Assembly (NCBI RefSeq): GCF_025264685.1
Contig: NZ_CP073721.1
Location: 6,837,501 to 6,901,500, forward strand
Reading direction: 5' to 3'
Origin: Dactylosporangium roseum
GTDB lineage: Bacteria > Actinomycetota > Actinomycetes > Mycobacteriales > Micromonosporaceae
Length of the DNA: 64,000 nucleotides
Shown: positions 8,302-16,812 of the stretch, in pieces
Position numbering within the stretch: the stretch's first letter is position 1
How the letters are laid out: every line of letters starts with the position of its first letter
The notes under the pieces: model-generated
Database searches by the model: none
What the model was told of the DNA's origin: nothing
Seen by the model: the letters and a program-made list of their open reading frames with translations, nothing else
Made by a program: the position numbers and the translations under genes

Positions 8302-8644
8302 AGCCGGCCAAGCGTGACGGCCAAGACGGCCAAGGGGGACGGCCAGCTATGGCGGCCAGGCACGGCGGCGGGCGGCCCAGGTGTGGCGGGGCTTCGGCGC
8401 GACAGCCCCGCCCGTGAGCCTGCCAGCCGTCGACACGATCACGGACGAACGCGATGCGCCCCAAGCGGTGGACCTTAGGAGTGCCGCCCACGGCACGGTT
8501 GTGCGGCATGGCGGGCCGCCGCCCCTAGCAACCCTCGACGCACGCGGCAAACTACCGGTCAGCGGCGGGAGTGAACGGCCGCTCGGCGGCAGATGACGAC
8601 CTCAGCACGGCAAGCCGGTGCCCGATCGAGGTCGGCCCCGCTTG

Positions 8645-9568
8645 TCAGGCTGCCACTCGCGACGGTGGCCCACGCCGGCCCGGCACCGACGTCCGAGCGA
8701 AAGGGCACGACCGGGCGAGCCGGGACAGGCCGGCAAGGGCGAACAGCCCGGCCGCCGGCGTGCGCGCGGCGACAGCCGGATCCGCCATGTGTTCCATCCA
8801 CGACAGGGCGGCACGCCTCCGGGCGCGCGGATGCCGCTGCCGTCGGGCGGGCGGATTCGGGTCGGAGGTCGCTGGACTCTCGCACCGGGCCTCACCCGCG
8901 ATCCCGGGCGCCGCGTCGCCGTCGTTTCGCACCGGGCGGCACCCCATCGGCCCCTCGTCAAGGCTCCGCGTGTCACGAGGTGACGACGGCTCGGACCTGC
9001 GGTCGCCGATGGGCTCACCGGCACCCCGAGCGGACTCAACCGCCACAGGAACCGGCTCAGCGACAACACCGGCACACCCAGCCACCGCACCAATCGGCCC
9101 AGCGACAGCACCGGCACGCCCAGCCGCCACGCCAGCCGGCCCAGCGACAGCACCGGCACGCCCAGCCGCCGCACGAGCCGGCCCAGCGCCGGCCCGGACA
9201 GGACGGGCGGCCGCGGGAGGCGACTCGGCGACACGGGCGGCAGCGCCGACGGGCTCGACGCCGCCGCGGGCGCCGTGAGTGGCAGCGCCGGCAGGACGGA
9301 CGGCAGCGCGGGCCAGCTCAGCGGCGGACCAGGGCCGTTCGGCGTCCATGTCGGTGGGCCCGGTCGCTGGCGTCAGCGGCGCTCCACGAGCGGCAGCCAG
9401 CCGCGCCAGTTTGGCCGCGTGCCGGGCCCGCAAGCCATGCCGGCGTGCCTCGGCGAACTCGGCCCGTGCCGCGGCGCGGAGATCGCGCTTGCGTTGCCAT
9501 TCCGCGTGTGCCGCCAGGAATCTGGCATGCCAGTCGATCGGTGCGAACTCCGCCAGTGCCTCACCCAC
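8645..9568 (-). CDS. Ala/Arg-rich protein of unknown function, promoter disrupted by an IS
   Basis: 307 residues from GTG 9568. I do not recognise the family. The first ~60 residues look like real, charged helical protein (IDWHARFLAAHAEWQRK, then HGLRARHAAKLARLA); the rest is low-complexity Ala/Gly/Pro with an in-frame 42-bp repeat (14 residues, three copies) and no known domain. TATGTT lies 6 nt before the GTG, as expected for a leaderless start, but the ISL3 element begins only 9 bp further upstream, so the native -35 is gone. An upstream TTG (9586) in frame is possible. The long tail may be degenerate. Confidence 0.5.
   Translation of the reverse strand: MGEALAEFAPIDWHARFLAAHAEWQRKRDLRAAARAEFAEARRHGLRARHAAKLARLAAARGAPLTPATGPTDMDAERPWSAAELARAAVRPAGAATHGARGGVEPVGAAARVAESPPAAARPVRAGAGPARAAAGRAGAVAGPAGVAAGRAGAVAGPIGAVAGCAGVVAEPVPVAVESARGAGEPIGDRRSEPSSPRDTRSLDEGPMGCRPVRNDGDAAPGIAGEARCESPATSDPNPPARRQRHPRARRRAALSWMEHMADPAVAARTPAAGLFALAGLSRLARSCPFARTSVPGRRGPPSRVAA
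9053..9178. repeat. 42-bp tandem repeat, three copies
   Basis: Units at 9053-9094 (diverged), 9095-9136 and 9137-9178. The unit keeps the reading frame of the Ala-rich gene and encodes 14 residues close to AGAVAGPAGVAAGR. Confidence 0.75.
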
Positions 9569-9589
9569 ACCGCCAACATAGAACAACCC

Positions 9590-9614
9590 GTGCCAATTAA
9601 TGGGTTTCTGTGGG
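9590..9614. repeat. ISL3 element, left terminal inverted repeat
   Basis: Pairs with 10930-10954 with a single mismatch. The transposase stop codon lies inside it. Confidence 0.92.
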
Positions 9615-10865
9615 TAGTGATGTGGTGATGCCGCCGTGGCAGAGGTGGATCATTTCGATGAGGTTGTCGAGGTCGGCGTAGCCGTGGGAGCGGCGTTGGA
9701 TGAGGCGGATGCCGGCGTTGATGCTCTCGAGGAGCGAGTTCGACAGTTGGAGGTGGATGGCGTTGAGGATGCCGGTGCGGTGGCGGCGCAGTCGCCGGGC
9801 GAGGGTGACGAAGGCGTTGATACCGCTGCGTTTGGCCCGGTTGATCCAGCGTCGTAGGTGGTCGGCTGCGTCGCTGGTGGGGACCTGGTAGAGGCGGCGG
9901 AGGTCTTCTTTGAGGCGCCAGGCGTGGTGGATGCGGGGGTGTTTGCGGCGGAGCTGTTCGATGATCGCGGTGCGGGTGGGGTCGTGTTGCCCGGCGGGCT
10001 GGCGCAGGGCGCCGCGGGCCTTCTGCCAGGTTTGGGCGGGTGTCAGTCCAGCCACGGCGATCTTTACGCCCTGTTCACGGCAGGTCTGGTAGGCCAGGTC
10101 AAGCGCTTCGCCGGCCCATTTGATCACGTGGAACGGGTCGAGGCAGATCGCCGCGTGCGGCACGTGGGTGGTGGCGGCGCCGCGGTAGATCGCGGTCATG
10201 TCCATGCTGACCGCCTCGATCCGGGCTCGGCCGTCCTCGCCGAGAGACTCCAGGAATCTGCCGAAGACGTCCTGCCTGCGGCCCTCGCCGACGAACACCA
10301 CCCGGCCGGTGTCGTGGTCGGCGACCACGGTGAGGAACTTGCGGCCCCGGCGGTAGGCGATCTCGTCGACGCCGATGCGGTAGATCGCGTCGAGACGCTC
10401 GCTGTCCAGGTGGGTATCGACGAGCCTGGCTACGAGGTGGTCGACGGTCTGCCAGGTGGTGCCCAGCAGCGCGGCCGCGGCGCTCTTGGACATCCGTTTC
10501 GCCAGCCAGCAGGCCATATCCTCGAAGTCGCGGGTATGCCGGGCGCCGGGCCGGGCCCACGGCATCCACTCGCTGCGGACCTGCCCGCAGCCGCGGCAGT
10601 CGACCCGGCGGATCTCCGCTTCGATCACCACCCGGTACCGGCCGAAGTCGACATGACGCCACTTCCTGCGGGAACGGTCGTACCGGGCCCGGCTGGTCCG
10701 CCCGCACGGGCAGACCAGCACCTGCGAGCGAAGCCGGACCTGCACCACCATCGCGGTATCCGTGAAACACACGTCGTCCACAACCGTTCCCTCGAAGCCC
10801 AGCAGACGGTTGATCACAGCAGCGGCGCGCACGTGGATCCCTTCGCTCACAACGGTCTTCAGCAA
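9597..10865 (-). CDS. ISL3-family transposase
   Basis: 422 residues, full length for the family. An N-terminal zinc-binding region has a CPCG and a CRGCG pair (residues ~53-97), followed by a helix-turn-helix-like segment and the DDE core: Asp in GVDEIAYRRG, Asp in SMDMTAIY, a DPFHVIKWAGEALD block and Glu in LLESINAGIRLIQRRSHGY. No frameshift or stop is seen, so the enzyme should be active. The stop codon overlaps the left inverted repeat. Confidence 0.95.
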   Translation of the reverse strand: MLKTVVSEGIHVRAAAVINRLLGFEGTVVDDVCFTDTAMVVQVRLRSQVLVCPCGRTSRARYDRSRRKWRHVDFGRYRVVIEAEIRRVDCRGCGQVRSEWMPWARPGARHTRDFEDMACWLAKRMSKSAAAALLGTTWQTVDHLVARLVDTHLDSERLDAIYRIGVDEIAYRRGRKFLTVVADHDTGRVVFVGEGRRQDVFGRFLESLGEDGRARIEAVSMDMTAIYRGAATTHVPHAAICLDPFHVIKWAGEALDLAYQTCREQGVKIAVAGLTPAQTWQKARGALRQPAGQHDPTRTAIIEQLRRKHPRIHHAWRLKEDLRRLYQVPTSDAADHLRRWINRAKRSGINAFVTLARRLRRHRTGILNAIHLQLSNSLLESINAGIRLIQRRSHGYADLDNLIEMIHLCHGGITTSLPTETH

Positions 10866-10929
10866 CCTGGTGAACGAACCGGCATCCCATGCGCGCCGCC
10901 ATTTTGTCCGTTACAGCCCCCTATCCCCA

Positions 10930-10954
10930 CCCACAGAAACCCACTAATTGGCAC
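10930..10954. repeat. ISL3 element, right terminal inverted repeat
   Basis: Reverse complement of 9590-9614 at 24 of 25 positions; lies 18 bp beyond the stop of the receiver gene. Confidence 0.92.
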
Positions 10955-10972
10955 ACCCGTACGACAAAAATC

Positions 10973-11335
10973 CTAATGCGACAGGCAACTGATCGTGGAA
11001 AGGAGGTTGTTCAGCGGGCGGCCCATGGTCAGCCTCGTGTCGGCCAGCGACAGGCCGTGCACCGAGGTGGCGTGCGGGGCGTTGGCACTGTAGAACACTA
11101 CCGGCAGGTCGGCCGTGGTTCGGTGGGCGCGCAGGAGGTCGAGCAGTTCGTCGCCGGCGGCCTTGGGCAGGTGCAAGTCGAGCACGGCCACGTCGAAGTG
11201 CGGGTGCTCGTCGGCGACGTCCAGCGCCTCTTGCGGGCTTGCCGCGGTGATCACGTGGTGACCGCCGATCTGGAGCCGGATGGCCGTCGTCTCCCGGATC
11301 TCCGCGTCGTCGTCGATGAGCAGGACTCGCGCCAT
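10973..11335 (-). CDS. Orphan single-domain response regulator (receiver)
   Basis: 120 residues from ATG 11335, where the canonical MARVLLIDDD begins; upstream in-frame codons give no family sequence. Phospho-acceptor Asp53 (VLDLHLP) and the acidic pocket (Asp8-10) are present. The conserved switch Ser/Thr is Ser83, but the invariant Lys before Pro (usually KP) is Arg106-Pro107. No output domain and no adjacent kinase. It may relay phosphate or act through protein contact; the Arg substitution may weaken phosphorylation. The ISL3 element lies just after its stop. Confidence 0.85.
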   Translation of the reverse strand: MARVLLIDDDAEIRETTAIRLQIGGHHVITAASPQEALDVADEHPHFDVAVLDLHLPKAAGDELLDLLRAHRTTADLPVVFYSANAPHATSVHGLSLADTRLTMGRPLNNLLSTISCLSH

Positions 11336-11425
11336 GGCAACATGGTTCCCTTCACGGTGGCTCGCAACCTTCCCAATCGGTCGCGATGCCACCGAGGTAA
11401 GGGCGAAGCCCGGCGGGCATGACGA

Positions 11426-11457
11426 CATGAGGGACCCGGGCGACCGGGCCCCTCATG
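11426..11457 (-). terminator. Stem-loop after the small membrane protein gene
   Basis: 14-bp arms at 11426-11439 and 11444-11457 with one mismatch and a GCGA tetraloop, starting 9 bp after the stop at 11467. No U-tract, as is common in high-GC actinobacteria. Confidence 0.65.
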
Positions 11458-11466
11458 CGCCGAGCC

Positions 11467-11667
11467 TTACTGACGCGGGCGCCGGCGGCGCATCACGATC
11501 AGGACCACCACGACCGCGATGATCACGACCACGGCGCAGCAGCAGGCACCGATCAGGCCACCGCTGGCCCGCGGCCGTCGCTTGGCGACCTCGCCGCCGA
11601 ACTCGAGCGTCGAGGCGTCGACGACGGTGGCGAGGTAGCTGTACACCCACGCGAAGAGTGCGGTCAT
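11467..11667 (-). CDS. Small membrane protein of unknown function
   Basis: 66 residues. Residues ~38-58 form a single hydrophobic helix that starts with three cysteines (GACCCAVVVIIAVVVVLIV), followed by an Arg-rich tail (MRRRRPRQ), so the C-terminus should be cytoplasmic. The N-terminal half is aromatic and acidic (YSYLATVVDASTLEFGGE). TACCGT lies exactly 6 nt before the ATG, fitting a leaderless promoter, and a strong hairpin follows the stop, which supports a real gene. No family recognised. Confidence 0.6.
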   Translation of the reverse strand: MTALFAWVYSYLATVVDASTLEFGGEVAKRRPRASGGLIGACCCAVVVIIAVVVVLIVMRRRRPRQ

Positions 11668-11689
11668 CCTGCCACGGTAACCGGTCGTG

Positions 11690-13306
11690 TCACGCGCGCA
11701 CCCAGGCGGTGGTGTCCGGCGGCAGGCTGCCGTCGGCCGCGAGGTCGCCGCTCACGAGCAGCACCTCACCCGGGGGCAGCGGGACCGGCACGGCGCCGAA
11801 GTTGGTGATCACCCGGACGCCGCCGTTACGGAAATCGACCAGATCATCACCATCGAACCACGTCAGGGTCCCCCCGCCGAGGCCGTACTTGCGGCGCAGC
11901 CGGAGCGCCTCGGTGTAGAGCGTCAGCGTCGACCCCGGCATCCTGCGCTGGTACGCGACGGCGAAGCGGTCCCAGTCGCCTGGCTGCGGCAGCCACGACC
12001 GGCCGTTCGGGCTGAAGCCGTACGCCGCCACGCCCGGCTCCCACGGGATCGGCACCCGGCAGCCGTCGCGGCCCCGTACCTCACGCTTCGACCGAAACCA
12101 CGTGGGGTCCTGGCGCACCTCGTCGGGCAGCGTGGTGTGCTCCGGCAGCCCGAGCTCCTCGCCCTGATAGAGGTAGGCCGAGCCGGGCAGCGAGAGCATC
12201 AGCATCGTGGCGGCCCGGGCGCGGCGCAGGCCCTGCGCCTCGTCCGGCTGCGGGTCGCCGACGCCGATGCCGCCCTGGGTGGAGTAGCCCGGCGGGAAGC
12301 CCATCCGGCTGGCGTGGCGCACGACGTCGTGGTTGGACAGCACCCAGGTGCAGACCGCGCCGACCGGCTCGACCCCGGCGATGCTGGCCTCGATCGCGGT
12401 GCGCTGGTCCTGCGCCGTCCACGGCGCCATCAGGTAGTTGAAGTTGAACGCCTGGTGCATCTCGTCCGGACGCACGTAGCGGGCCAGCCGCTCAGCCGGC
12501 GCCACCCAGGCCTCCCCCACCATCATCCGGTCGCCGCCGTAGCCGTCCAGAACCTGGCGCCACTGCCGGTACACCTCGTGCACGCCGTCCTGGTCCCACA
12601 TCGGCGGGATCCGGTGCTCGGCACCCGGACTGGTGATCGGCATCTGCGCCTCGGTCCACTCGGGCAGGCCGCTCTCCTTGACCAGGCCGTGGGCGACGTC
12701 GACCCGGAAGCCGTCGACTCCCCGGTCGAGCCAGAACCGCAGCACGTCCTCGAACATCTTGCGGACCTCGGGGAGGTCCCAGTTGAGGTCCGGCTGGCTG
12801 GTGTCGAACAGATGGAGGTACCACTCACCGTCCGGAACCCGCGTCCAGGCCGGCCCGCCGAAGACGCTCTGCCAGCCGTTGGGCGGCAGTTCCCCGTCGA
12901 CGCCGAGACCCTTGCGGAAGTGGTACCGCTCCCGCGCCGGACTGCCGGGCCCGGCGGCGAGCGCCTCCTGGAACCACTCGTGGTCCCAGGAGGTGTGGTT
13001 GGGCACCAGGTCGACGACGACCCGCAGACCCCGCTCCTTGGCCGCGGCCATCAGTTCGTCGAAGTCGGCCAGGGTGCCGAAGCGCGGGTCGACGTCGCGA
13101 TAGTTCGCGACGTCGTACCCCGCGTCTTGCTGGGGCGACGGGTAGAACGGCGACAGCCACAGAGCATCGACGCCCAACTCGACCAGGTGGTCGAGGCGCG
13201 ACGTGATGCCGCGCAGATCCCCGAGCCCGTCGCCGTCAGCGTCGGCGAACGACCGCGGGTAGACCTGATAGATCACGGCATCGCGCCACCACACCAGTTG
13301 ACTCAC
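11690..13306 (-). CDS. GH13 alpha-glucosidase / oligo-1,6-glucosidase
   Basis: 538 residues from a GTG start that overlaps the permease stop (GTGA). GH13 signatures: VVVDLVPNHT (region I, ~97-105), nucleophile Asp203 in GFRVDVAH, acid/base Glu265 in MMVGEAW and transition-state Asp327 in LSNHDVVRH. Length and the QPDLNWD segment fit subfamilies that hydrolyse the non-reducing glucose of short alpha-glucosides. No signal peptide, so it acts in the cytoplasm on sugars brought in by the three preceding genes. Last gene of the operon. Confidence 0.93.
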   Translation of the reverse strand: MSQLVWWRDAVIYQVYPRSFADADGDGLGDLRGITSRLDHLVELGVDALWLSPFYPSPQQDAGYDVANYRDVDPRFGTLADFDELMAAAKERGLRVVVDLVPNHTSWDHEWFQEALAAGPGSPARERYHFRKGLGVDGELPPNGWQSVFGGPAWTRVPDGEWYLHLFDTSQPDLNWDLPEVRKMFEDVLRFWLDRGVDGFRVDVAHGLVKESGLPEWTEAQMPITSPGAEHRIPPMWDQDGVHEVYRQWRQVLDGYGGDRMMVGEAWVAPAERLARYVRPDEMHQAFNFNYLMAPWTAQDQRTAIEASIAGVEPVGAVCTWVLSNHDVVRHASRMGFPPGYSTQGGIGVGDPQPDEAQGLRRARAATMLMLSLPGSAYLYQGEELGLPEHTTLPDEVRQDPTWFRSKREVRGRDGCRVPIPWEPGVAAYGFSPNGRSWLPQPGDWDRFAVAYQRRMPGSTLTLYTEALRLRRKYGLGGGTLTWFDGDDLVDFRNGGVRVITNFGAVPVPLPPGEVLLVSGDLAADGSLPPDTTAWVRA

Positions 13307-14232
13307 CCCTTGACTCCACCGGCCAGCAGGCCGCGTACGAAATAGCGTTGCAGGGACAGGAAGACGACCAGCGGAATGATCATCGACACGAACGCGCCGG
13401 AGGTCAGTCGCTGCCAGTCGTTGCCCCTCGTGCCGGCCAGCTCGGCGAGCCGGACGGTCAGCGGCCGGGTGCCCGGACCGGACGTGAAGACCAACGCCAC
13501 CAGCAGATCATTCCAGATCCACAGGAACTGGAAGATGGTCAGTGACGCGAGTGCCGGCGTGATGAGCGGCACGACGATCCGCCGGAAGGTCATCGCGGGA
13601 CCGGCCCCGTCGACCCGGGCCGCCTCGAAGAGATCCTTCGGCAGTTCGGACATGAAGTTGTGCAACAGGAACACGCCGAGCGGCAGGCCGAAGCAGGTGT
13701 GGGCGAACCACACCGCGAAGAAACCACCGCCCAGGTCTGTGTACCCACTCATGAGCTTCAGTACCGGGATCAGGGCCATCTGGAGCGGCACGATCTGCAG
13801 GGCGAACACGCCGATGAAGATCCAGTCCCGGCCGCGGAAGTTCAGCCACGACAGCGCGTACGCGGCCATGGCGGCGATGCTGACCGAGAACAGCACGGCC
13901 GGCACGGTGATGACCAGCGAGTTGACGAAGTAGCTGGCGAGCCGGCCCGAGGAGGACGAGGCGCCGAAGACGACCTCGTTGTAGTTGTCCAAGGTGAGGG
14001 TGGGGTGCTTGAAGAACGTCCACCAGCCCGTGGTCTTGATGTCGTTCTCGGGCCGCAGCGACGAGACGAACAGGCCGAACGTCGGGATCGTCCAGACGAT
14101 CGCGATGACGATCGAGATCACGCTCGCCATACGCGAGGAGAGCTTCCGCCGCACGCGGCCGGCCATGGTGCTCGGCTCGGGCCGGTAGAGCGGATTGGCC
14201 TCACGAGCATGAGTGCTGACGGTGCTGCTCAT
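13303..14232 (-). CDS. Alpha-glucoside ABC transporter permease (MalG-like)
   Basis: 309 residues from ATG 14232, which overlaps the stop of the preceding permease gene by 4 bp. Six membrane segments and the MalG-type EAA loop EAARVDGAGPAMTFRRIVVPL, which contacts the shared ATPase. No ATPase gene is in the operon, so a general MsiK-type ATPase encoded elsewhere probably energises the system, as in other actinobacteria. Longer upstream in-frame sequence is Arg/Gly-rich shadow and is not used. Confidence 0.93.
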   Translation of the reverse strand: MSSTVSTHAREANPLYRPEPSTMAGRVRRKLSSRMASVISIVIAIVWTIPTFGLFVSSLRPENDIKTTGWWTFFKHPTLTLDNYNEVVFGASSSSGRLASYFVNSLVITVPAVLFSVSIAAMAAYALSWLNFRGRDWIFIGVFALQIVPLQMALIPVLKLMSGYTDLGGGFFAVWFAHTCFGLPLGVFLLHNFMSELPKDLFEAARVDGAGPAMTFRRIVVPLITPALASLTIFQFLWIWNDLLVALVFTSGPGTRPLTVRLAELAGTRGNDWQRLTSGAFVSMIIPLVVFLSLQRYFVRGLLAGGVKG

Positions 14233-15215
14233 CGGGTCTCCGTTCGGTGCCGCAACTGCCGGACCTGGTAGATGACGATCGGCACGACGAGCACGAACAG
14301 CAGCACCGCGAGGGCGGAGCCGCGGCCGCTGTCGTAGGCCCGGAACGCCTGGTTGTACATCTCCAGGGCGAGCACGCTGCTCTTGAACTGACCGCCGGTC
14401 GAGGTCCGCACGATGTCGAAGACCTTCAGCGTGGCGATGGTGATGGTCACAACCACGACCACGACCGCCGGGCGGATGCTGGGCATCGTCACCCGCCAGA
14501 ACATCTGCCACGGGTTGGCCCCGTCCATCCGGGCCGCCTCCAGGATCTCGGCCGGGATCGCCTTGATCGCAGCCGACAGGATGACCATCGCGAAGCCGGC
14601 CTGAATCCAGATCAGCATCACGATCATGTAGAAGGTGTTGCCCGGCGAGTTGCTCAGGAACTGCCGCGGCTCACCGCCCAGCCATACCAGGACCTGGTTG
14701 AGCAGGCCGATCTGCTCCTGGTCCGCTTCCCGGTAGGCGTAGACGAACTTCCAGATGATCGCGGCGCCGACCAGCGAGATCGCCATCGGCATGAAAATCA
14801 GCGACTTCGCGACTCCCTCGCCGCGGGCCTTGTCCACCAGTACCGCATAGATCAGGCCGAACCCCGTGGACAGCAGCGGCACGCACACCACCCAGAACAG
14901 GGTGTTGCGCAGCATCAGCAGCGTGTCGTCGTTGGTGAAGATCCAGCCGTAGTTGTCGAACCCGACGAACAGGTCGCCCTGTGCGTCGTAGAACGACAGG
15001 TACACCGTGCGAACCAGCGGGTACACCAGCCCGGCGCAGAGCAGGACGAGTGCCGGGCCGAGGAACCCGATCGCGTGAAGCCGTTCCCTGCCCTTGCCCC
15101 ATCTCGGCAGGATGTCCAGCACGAACAGCAGCATGCCGACGACCAGAACGAAGACGCCCATGTACATGAGCGCCGGCCAGATCTTGGCGACGTCTGCGGA
15201 GAAGTTGTACTCCAT
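14229..15215 (-). CDS. Alpha-glucoside ABC transporter permease (MalF-like)
   Basis: 328 residues. An N-terminal extra membrane helix (about 12-35) is followed by the typical six-helix permease core with the EAA loop EAARMDGANPWQMFWRVTMP. It forms the heterodimeric channel with the MalG-like protein. The gene follows the binding protein gene after 66 bp and overlaps the next gene by 4 bp (ATGA). Confidence 0.93.
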   Translation of the reverse strand: MEYNFSADVAKIWPALMYMGVFVLVVGMLLFVLDILPRWGKGRERLHAIGFLGPALVLLCAGLVYPLVRTVYLSFYDAQGDLFVGFDNYGWIFTNDDTLLMLRNTLFWVVCVPLLSTGFGLIYAVLVDKARGEGVAKSLIFMPMAISLVGAAIIWKFVYAYREADQEQIGLLNQVLVWLGGEPRQFLSNSPGNTFYMIVMLIWIQAGFAMVILSAAIKAIPAEILEAARMDGANPWQMFWRVTMPSIRPAVVVVVVTITIATLKVFDIVRTSTGGQFKSSVLALEMYNQAFRAYDSGRGSALAVLLFVLVVPIVIYQVRQLRHRTETR

Positions 15216-15281
15216 GGGGGTGTCCTCCGACCAGCCGGGTCCGGCGCCGTGACGCGTGACGCCGGACCCGGGTTCAGTTGG

Positions 15282-16619
15282 CTACTTGGGCCAGGTGCCT
15301 TCGATGTAGTCCAGCGTCGCCTTGGTGTCCTTGGTTCCGTTGATCCAGTCGGTCATGCCGGTCCAGAAGGACTTCGAGCCGACCTGGGCGGGCATCATGT
15401 CCGAGCCGTCGAACCGGGCCACGGTGGTCGAGTCCTGCAGAATCTTCACCGATAGCTGGTCGATCGCGCCGGTCACGGCGCTGACGTCCAGGCTCTTGTT
15501 GGCCGAGATCCAGTCGCCGAGCTTGGCCTTGCTGTTCGCCCAATCGCCGGAGGAGAGGTAGGTCTGCACCTTGACGACCTCGGGACGGTCGGCGAAGGCC
15601 GAGACGAACTCGCCACCCACGAGAGCCGGCTTGCCCTTGGTCGGGTCCAGCGGCGGGAAGTGGAAGGCGAAGACGTCGCCGTCCGCGGCCACCTTCGTGC
15701 CCTTCGGCCACTGGTTGGAGTAGAAGTTCGCCTGGCGGTGCAGGCCGCACTTCTTGTCCTTGACCGGCAGGCCGGCCTCCTGGAACGAGGTGGTCACGAT
15801 GCTCTTCGGGTTGCCGACGTACTTCGGGTTCTTGAGGATCGACGCGGTGCGCTCGGCGGCCGAGAAGATCTTCGGGTCGTTGAACGGGATCTGGTGGTTG
15901 ACCCACTGGTCGTAGACTTCCGGACCCTGGTCGCGCAGGACGATGTCCTCGATCCAGTCGGTGGCCGGCCAGCCGGTGGCCTCACCAGACTCGATGCCCG
16001 CGCACCAGGCCTGGATGCCGCTCGCGGCGATGTCGTCGCTGAGCTTGATCATCTCGTCCCAGGTGGTCGGGACCTTCCAGTTCTTCTCCTTGAAGAGCTG
16101 CGGCGAGTACCACACCAGCGACTTGAAGTTCGCGCCCAGCGGCACGCCGTAGGCCTTGCCGCCGACCGTGGCGTAGTTCGCCCAGTCCTTCGACCAGTTC
16201 TTGTCGAGGTTCGCCTTGACCGGGGCGGGCAACTCCTTGAGCTGGCCGGCCTTGGCGAACGACGCGAGCAGGCCGGGCTGCGGGAAGACCGCGAGGTCCG
16301 GCGGCTGACCACCGTCGGCACGAACCTTGATCTGGGTCTCGAACTCGCCGGATCCCTCGTACTCGATCTTGATGTTCGTGCAGGCCTCGAACTGCTTCCA
16401 CGACTGCGTCAGCCTGTCGGCCTCGATGTCGCGGATCGTCGCGTAGATCGAAACGGTCGCCTTCTTGTCGACCTTGTATTGCGCGAACGGCGCGCACTCA
16501 GGCTTGTCGGCGTTGCTGGAGCCGGAGTCGCTGTCACCGCCGCATGCGGCTGCCGCGAGGGCCATTGTGGCCACACCGGCGAGCGCGAACGCCCGACGCC
16601 GCCACGAGGGGACGGCCAT
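15282..16619 (-). CDS. Alpha-glucoside ABC transporter substrate-binding lipoprotein
   Basis: 445 residues from ATG 16619, preceded by AGGAGG at good spacing. The signal sequence ends with a lipobox LAAAAC and lipidated Cys26, followed by a Gly/Ser linker. The rest is a cluster D/family 1 solute-binding fold (for example DIAASGIQAWCAGIESGEATGWPATDW). It is the first gene of the operon and lies under the LacI-type operator. Alpha-glucoside specificity is inferred from the glucosidase in the operon. Confidence 0.92.
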   Translation of the reverse strand: MAVPSWRRRAFALAGVATMALAAAACGGDSDSGSSNADKPECAPFAQYKVDKKATVSIYATIRDIEADRLTQSWKQFEACTNIKIEYEGSGEFETQIKVRADGGQPPDLAVFPQPGLLASFAKAGQLKELPAPVKANLDKNWSKDWANYATVGGKAYGVPLGANFKSLVWYSPQLFKEKNWKVPTTWDEMIKLSDDIAASGIQAWCAGIESGEATGWPATDWIEDIVLRDQGPEVYDQWVNHQIPFNDPKIFSAAERTASILKNPKYVGNPKSIVTTSFQEAGLPVKDKKCGLHRQANFYSNQWPKGTKVAADGDVFAFHFPPLDPTKGKPALVGGEFVSAFADRPEVVKVQTYLSSGDWANSKAKLGDWISANKSLDVSAVTGAIDQLSVKILQDSTTVARFDGSDMMPAQVGSKSFWTGMTDWINGTKDTKATLDYIEGTWPK

Positions 16620-16700
16620 GGTTAGCCTCCTTTGGGCTAGACCCGGTCCGGGCGGGTGAACAGCGCCGCCCACGTACCGGTGTGTGCTGTGTTCCTCGGA

Positions 16701-16714
16701 TGTAAGCGCTTGCA
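16701..16714. promoter_or_regulatory. LacI/GalR-family operator
   Basis: TGTAAGCGCTTGCA is a near-perfect dyad with the central CG flanked by AAG/CTT that LacI-family proteins recognise. On the minus strand it overlaps a TACATC -10 box (with a TCGACA-like -35 further up), so a bound repressor would block the transport operon. The divergent LacI-type gene starts 99 bp away. Confidence 0.85.
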
Positions 16715-16778
16715 CGGTTGGTTTGTCGAGGCCTTCCACGGCATTCATCGATAACGAGTGAGTAACACGGCGGACATA

Positions 16779-16806
16779 TTGCTGGATGGCCGTGTGTTGC
16801 TAGCCT
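16779..16806 (+). promoter_or_regulatory. Promoter of the lacI-type gene, leaderless
   Basis: TTGCTG at 16779-16784 and TAGCCT at 16801-16806 with a 16-bp spacer; the GTG start codon follows 6 nt after the -10 box, and no ribosome-binding site is present. Confidence 0.55.
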
Positions 16807-16812
16807 CGCCCT

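Larger units (their letters stand above)
7375..8644. other. Long intergenic region made of repeat tracts, no convincing gene
   Basis: About 1.27 kb. Frames open here on both strands translate into low-complexity Ala/Gly, Pro/Gln or Trp/Ala strings generated by the repeats, and there is no start with a ribosome-binding site. The region carries an upstream flank for the subtilase, a CCCC(A/G)G hexamer tract, a zone of CAACCACGG repeats and a 13-bp minisatellite, described separately. Confidence 0.7.
9590..10954 (-). mobile_element. ISL3-family insertion sequence, complete
   Basis: 1365 bp bounded by 25-bp terminal inverted repeats at 9590-9614 and 10930-10954, which match at 24 of 25 positions (GTGCCAATTA(A/G)TGGGTTTCT and on). 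It contains one intact transposase read on the minus strand. I see no convincing 8-bp target duplication: flanks are AACAACCC and ACCCGTAC. The element sits between two minus-strand genes and removes the promoter of the downstream one. Confidence 0.92.

Noticed and set aside
7283..8363. Minus-strand frames encoding Gly-Ala and Trp-Leu-Ala strings
   Set aside because: They are direct translations of the hexamer and 13-bp repeats; no start with a ribosome-binding site and the 13-bp period breaks the frame.
9582..10962. Target-site duplication of the ISL3 element
   Set aside because: The 8 bp outside each end (AACAACCC and ACCCGTAC) do not match; only a shifted ACCCG is shared.
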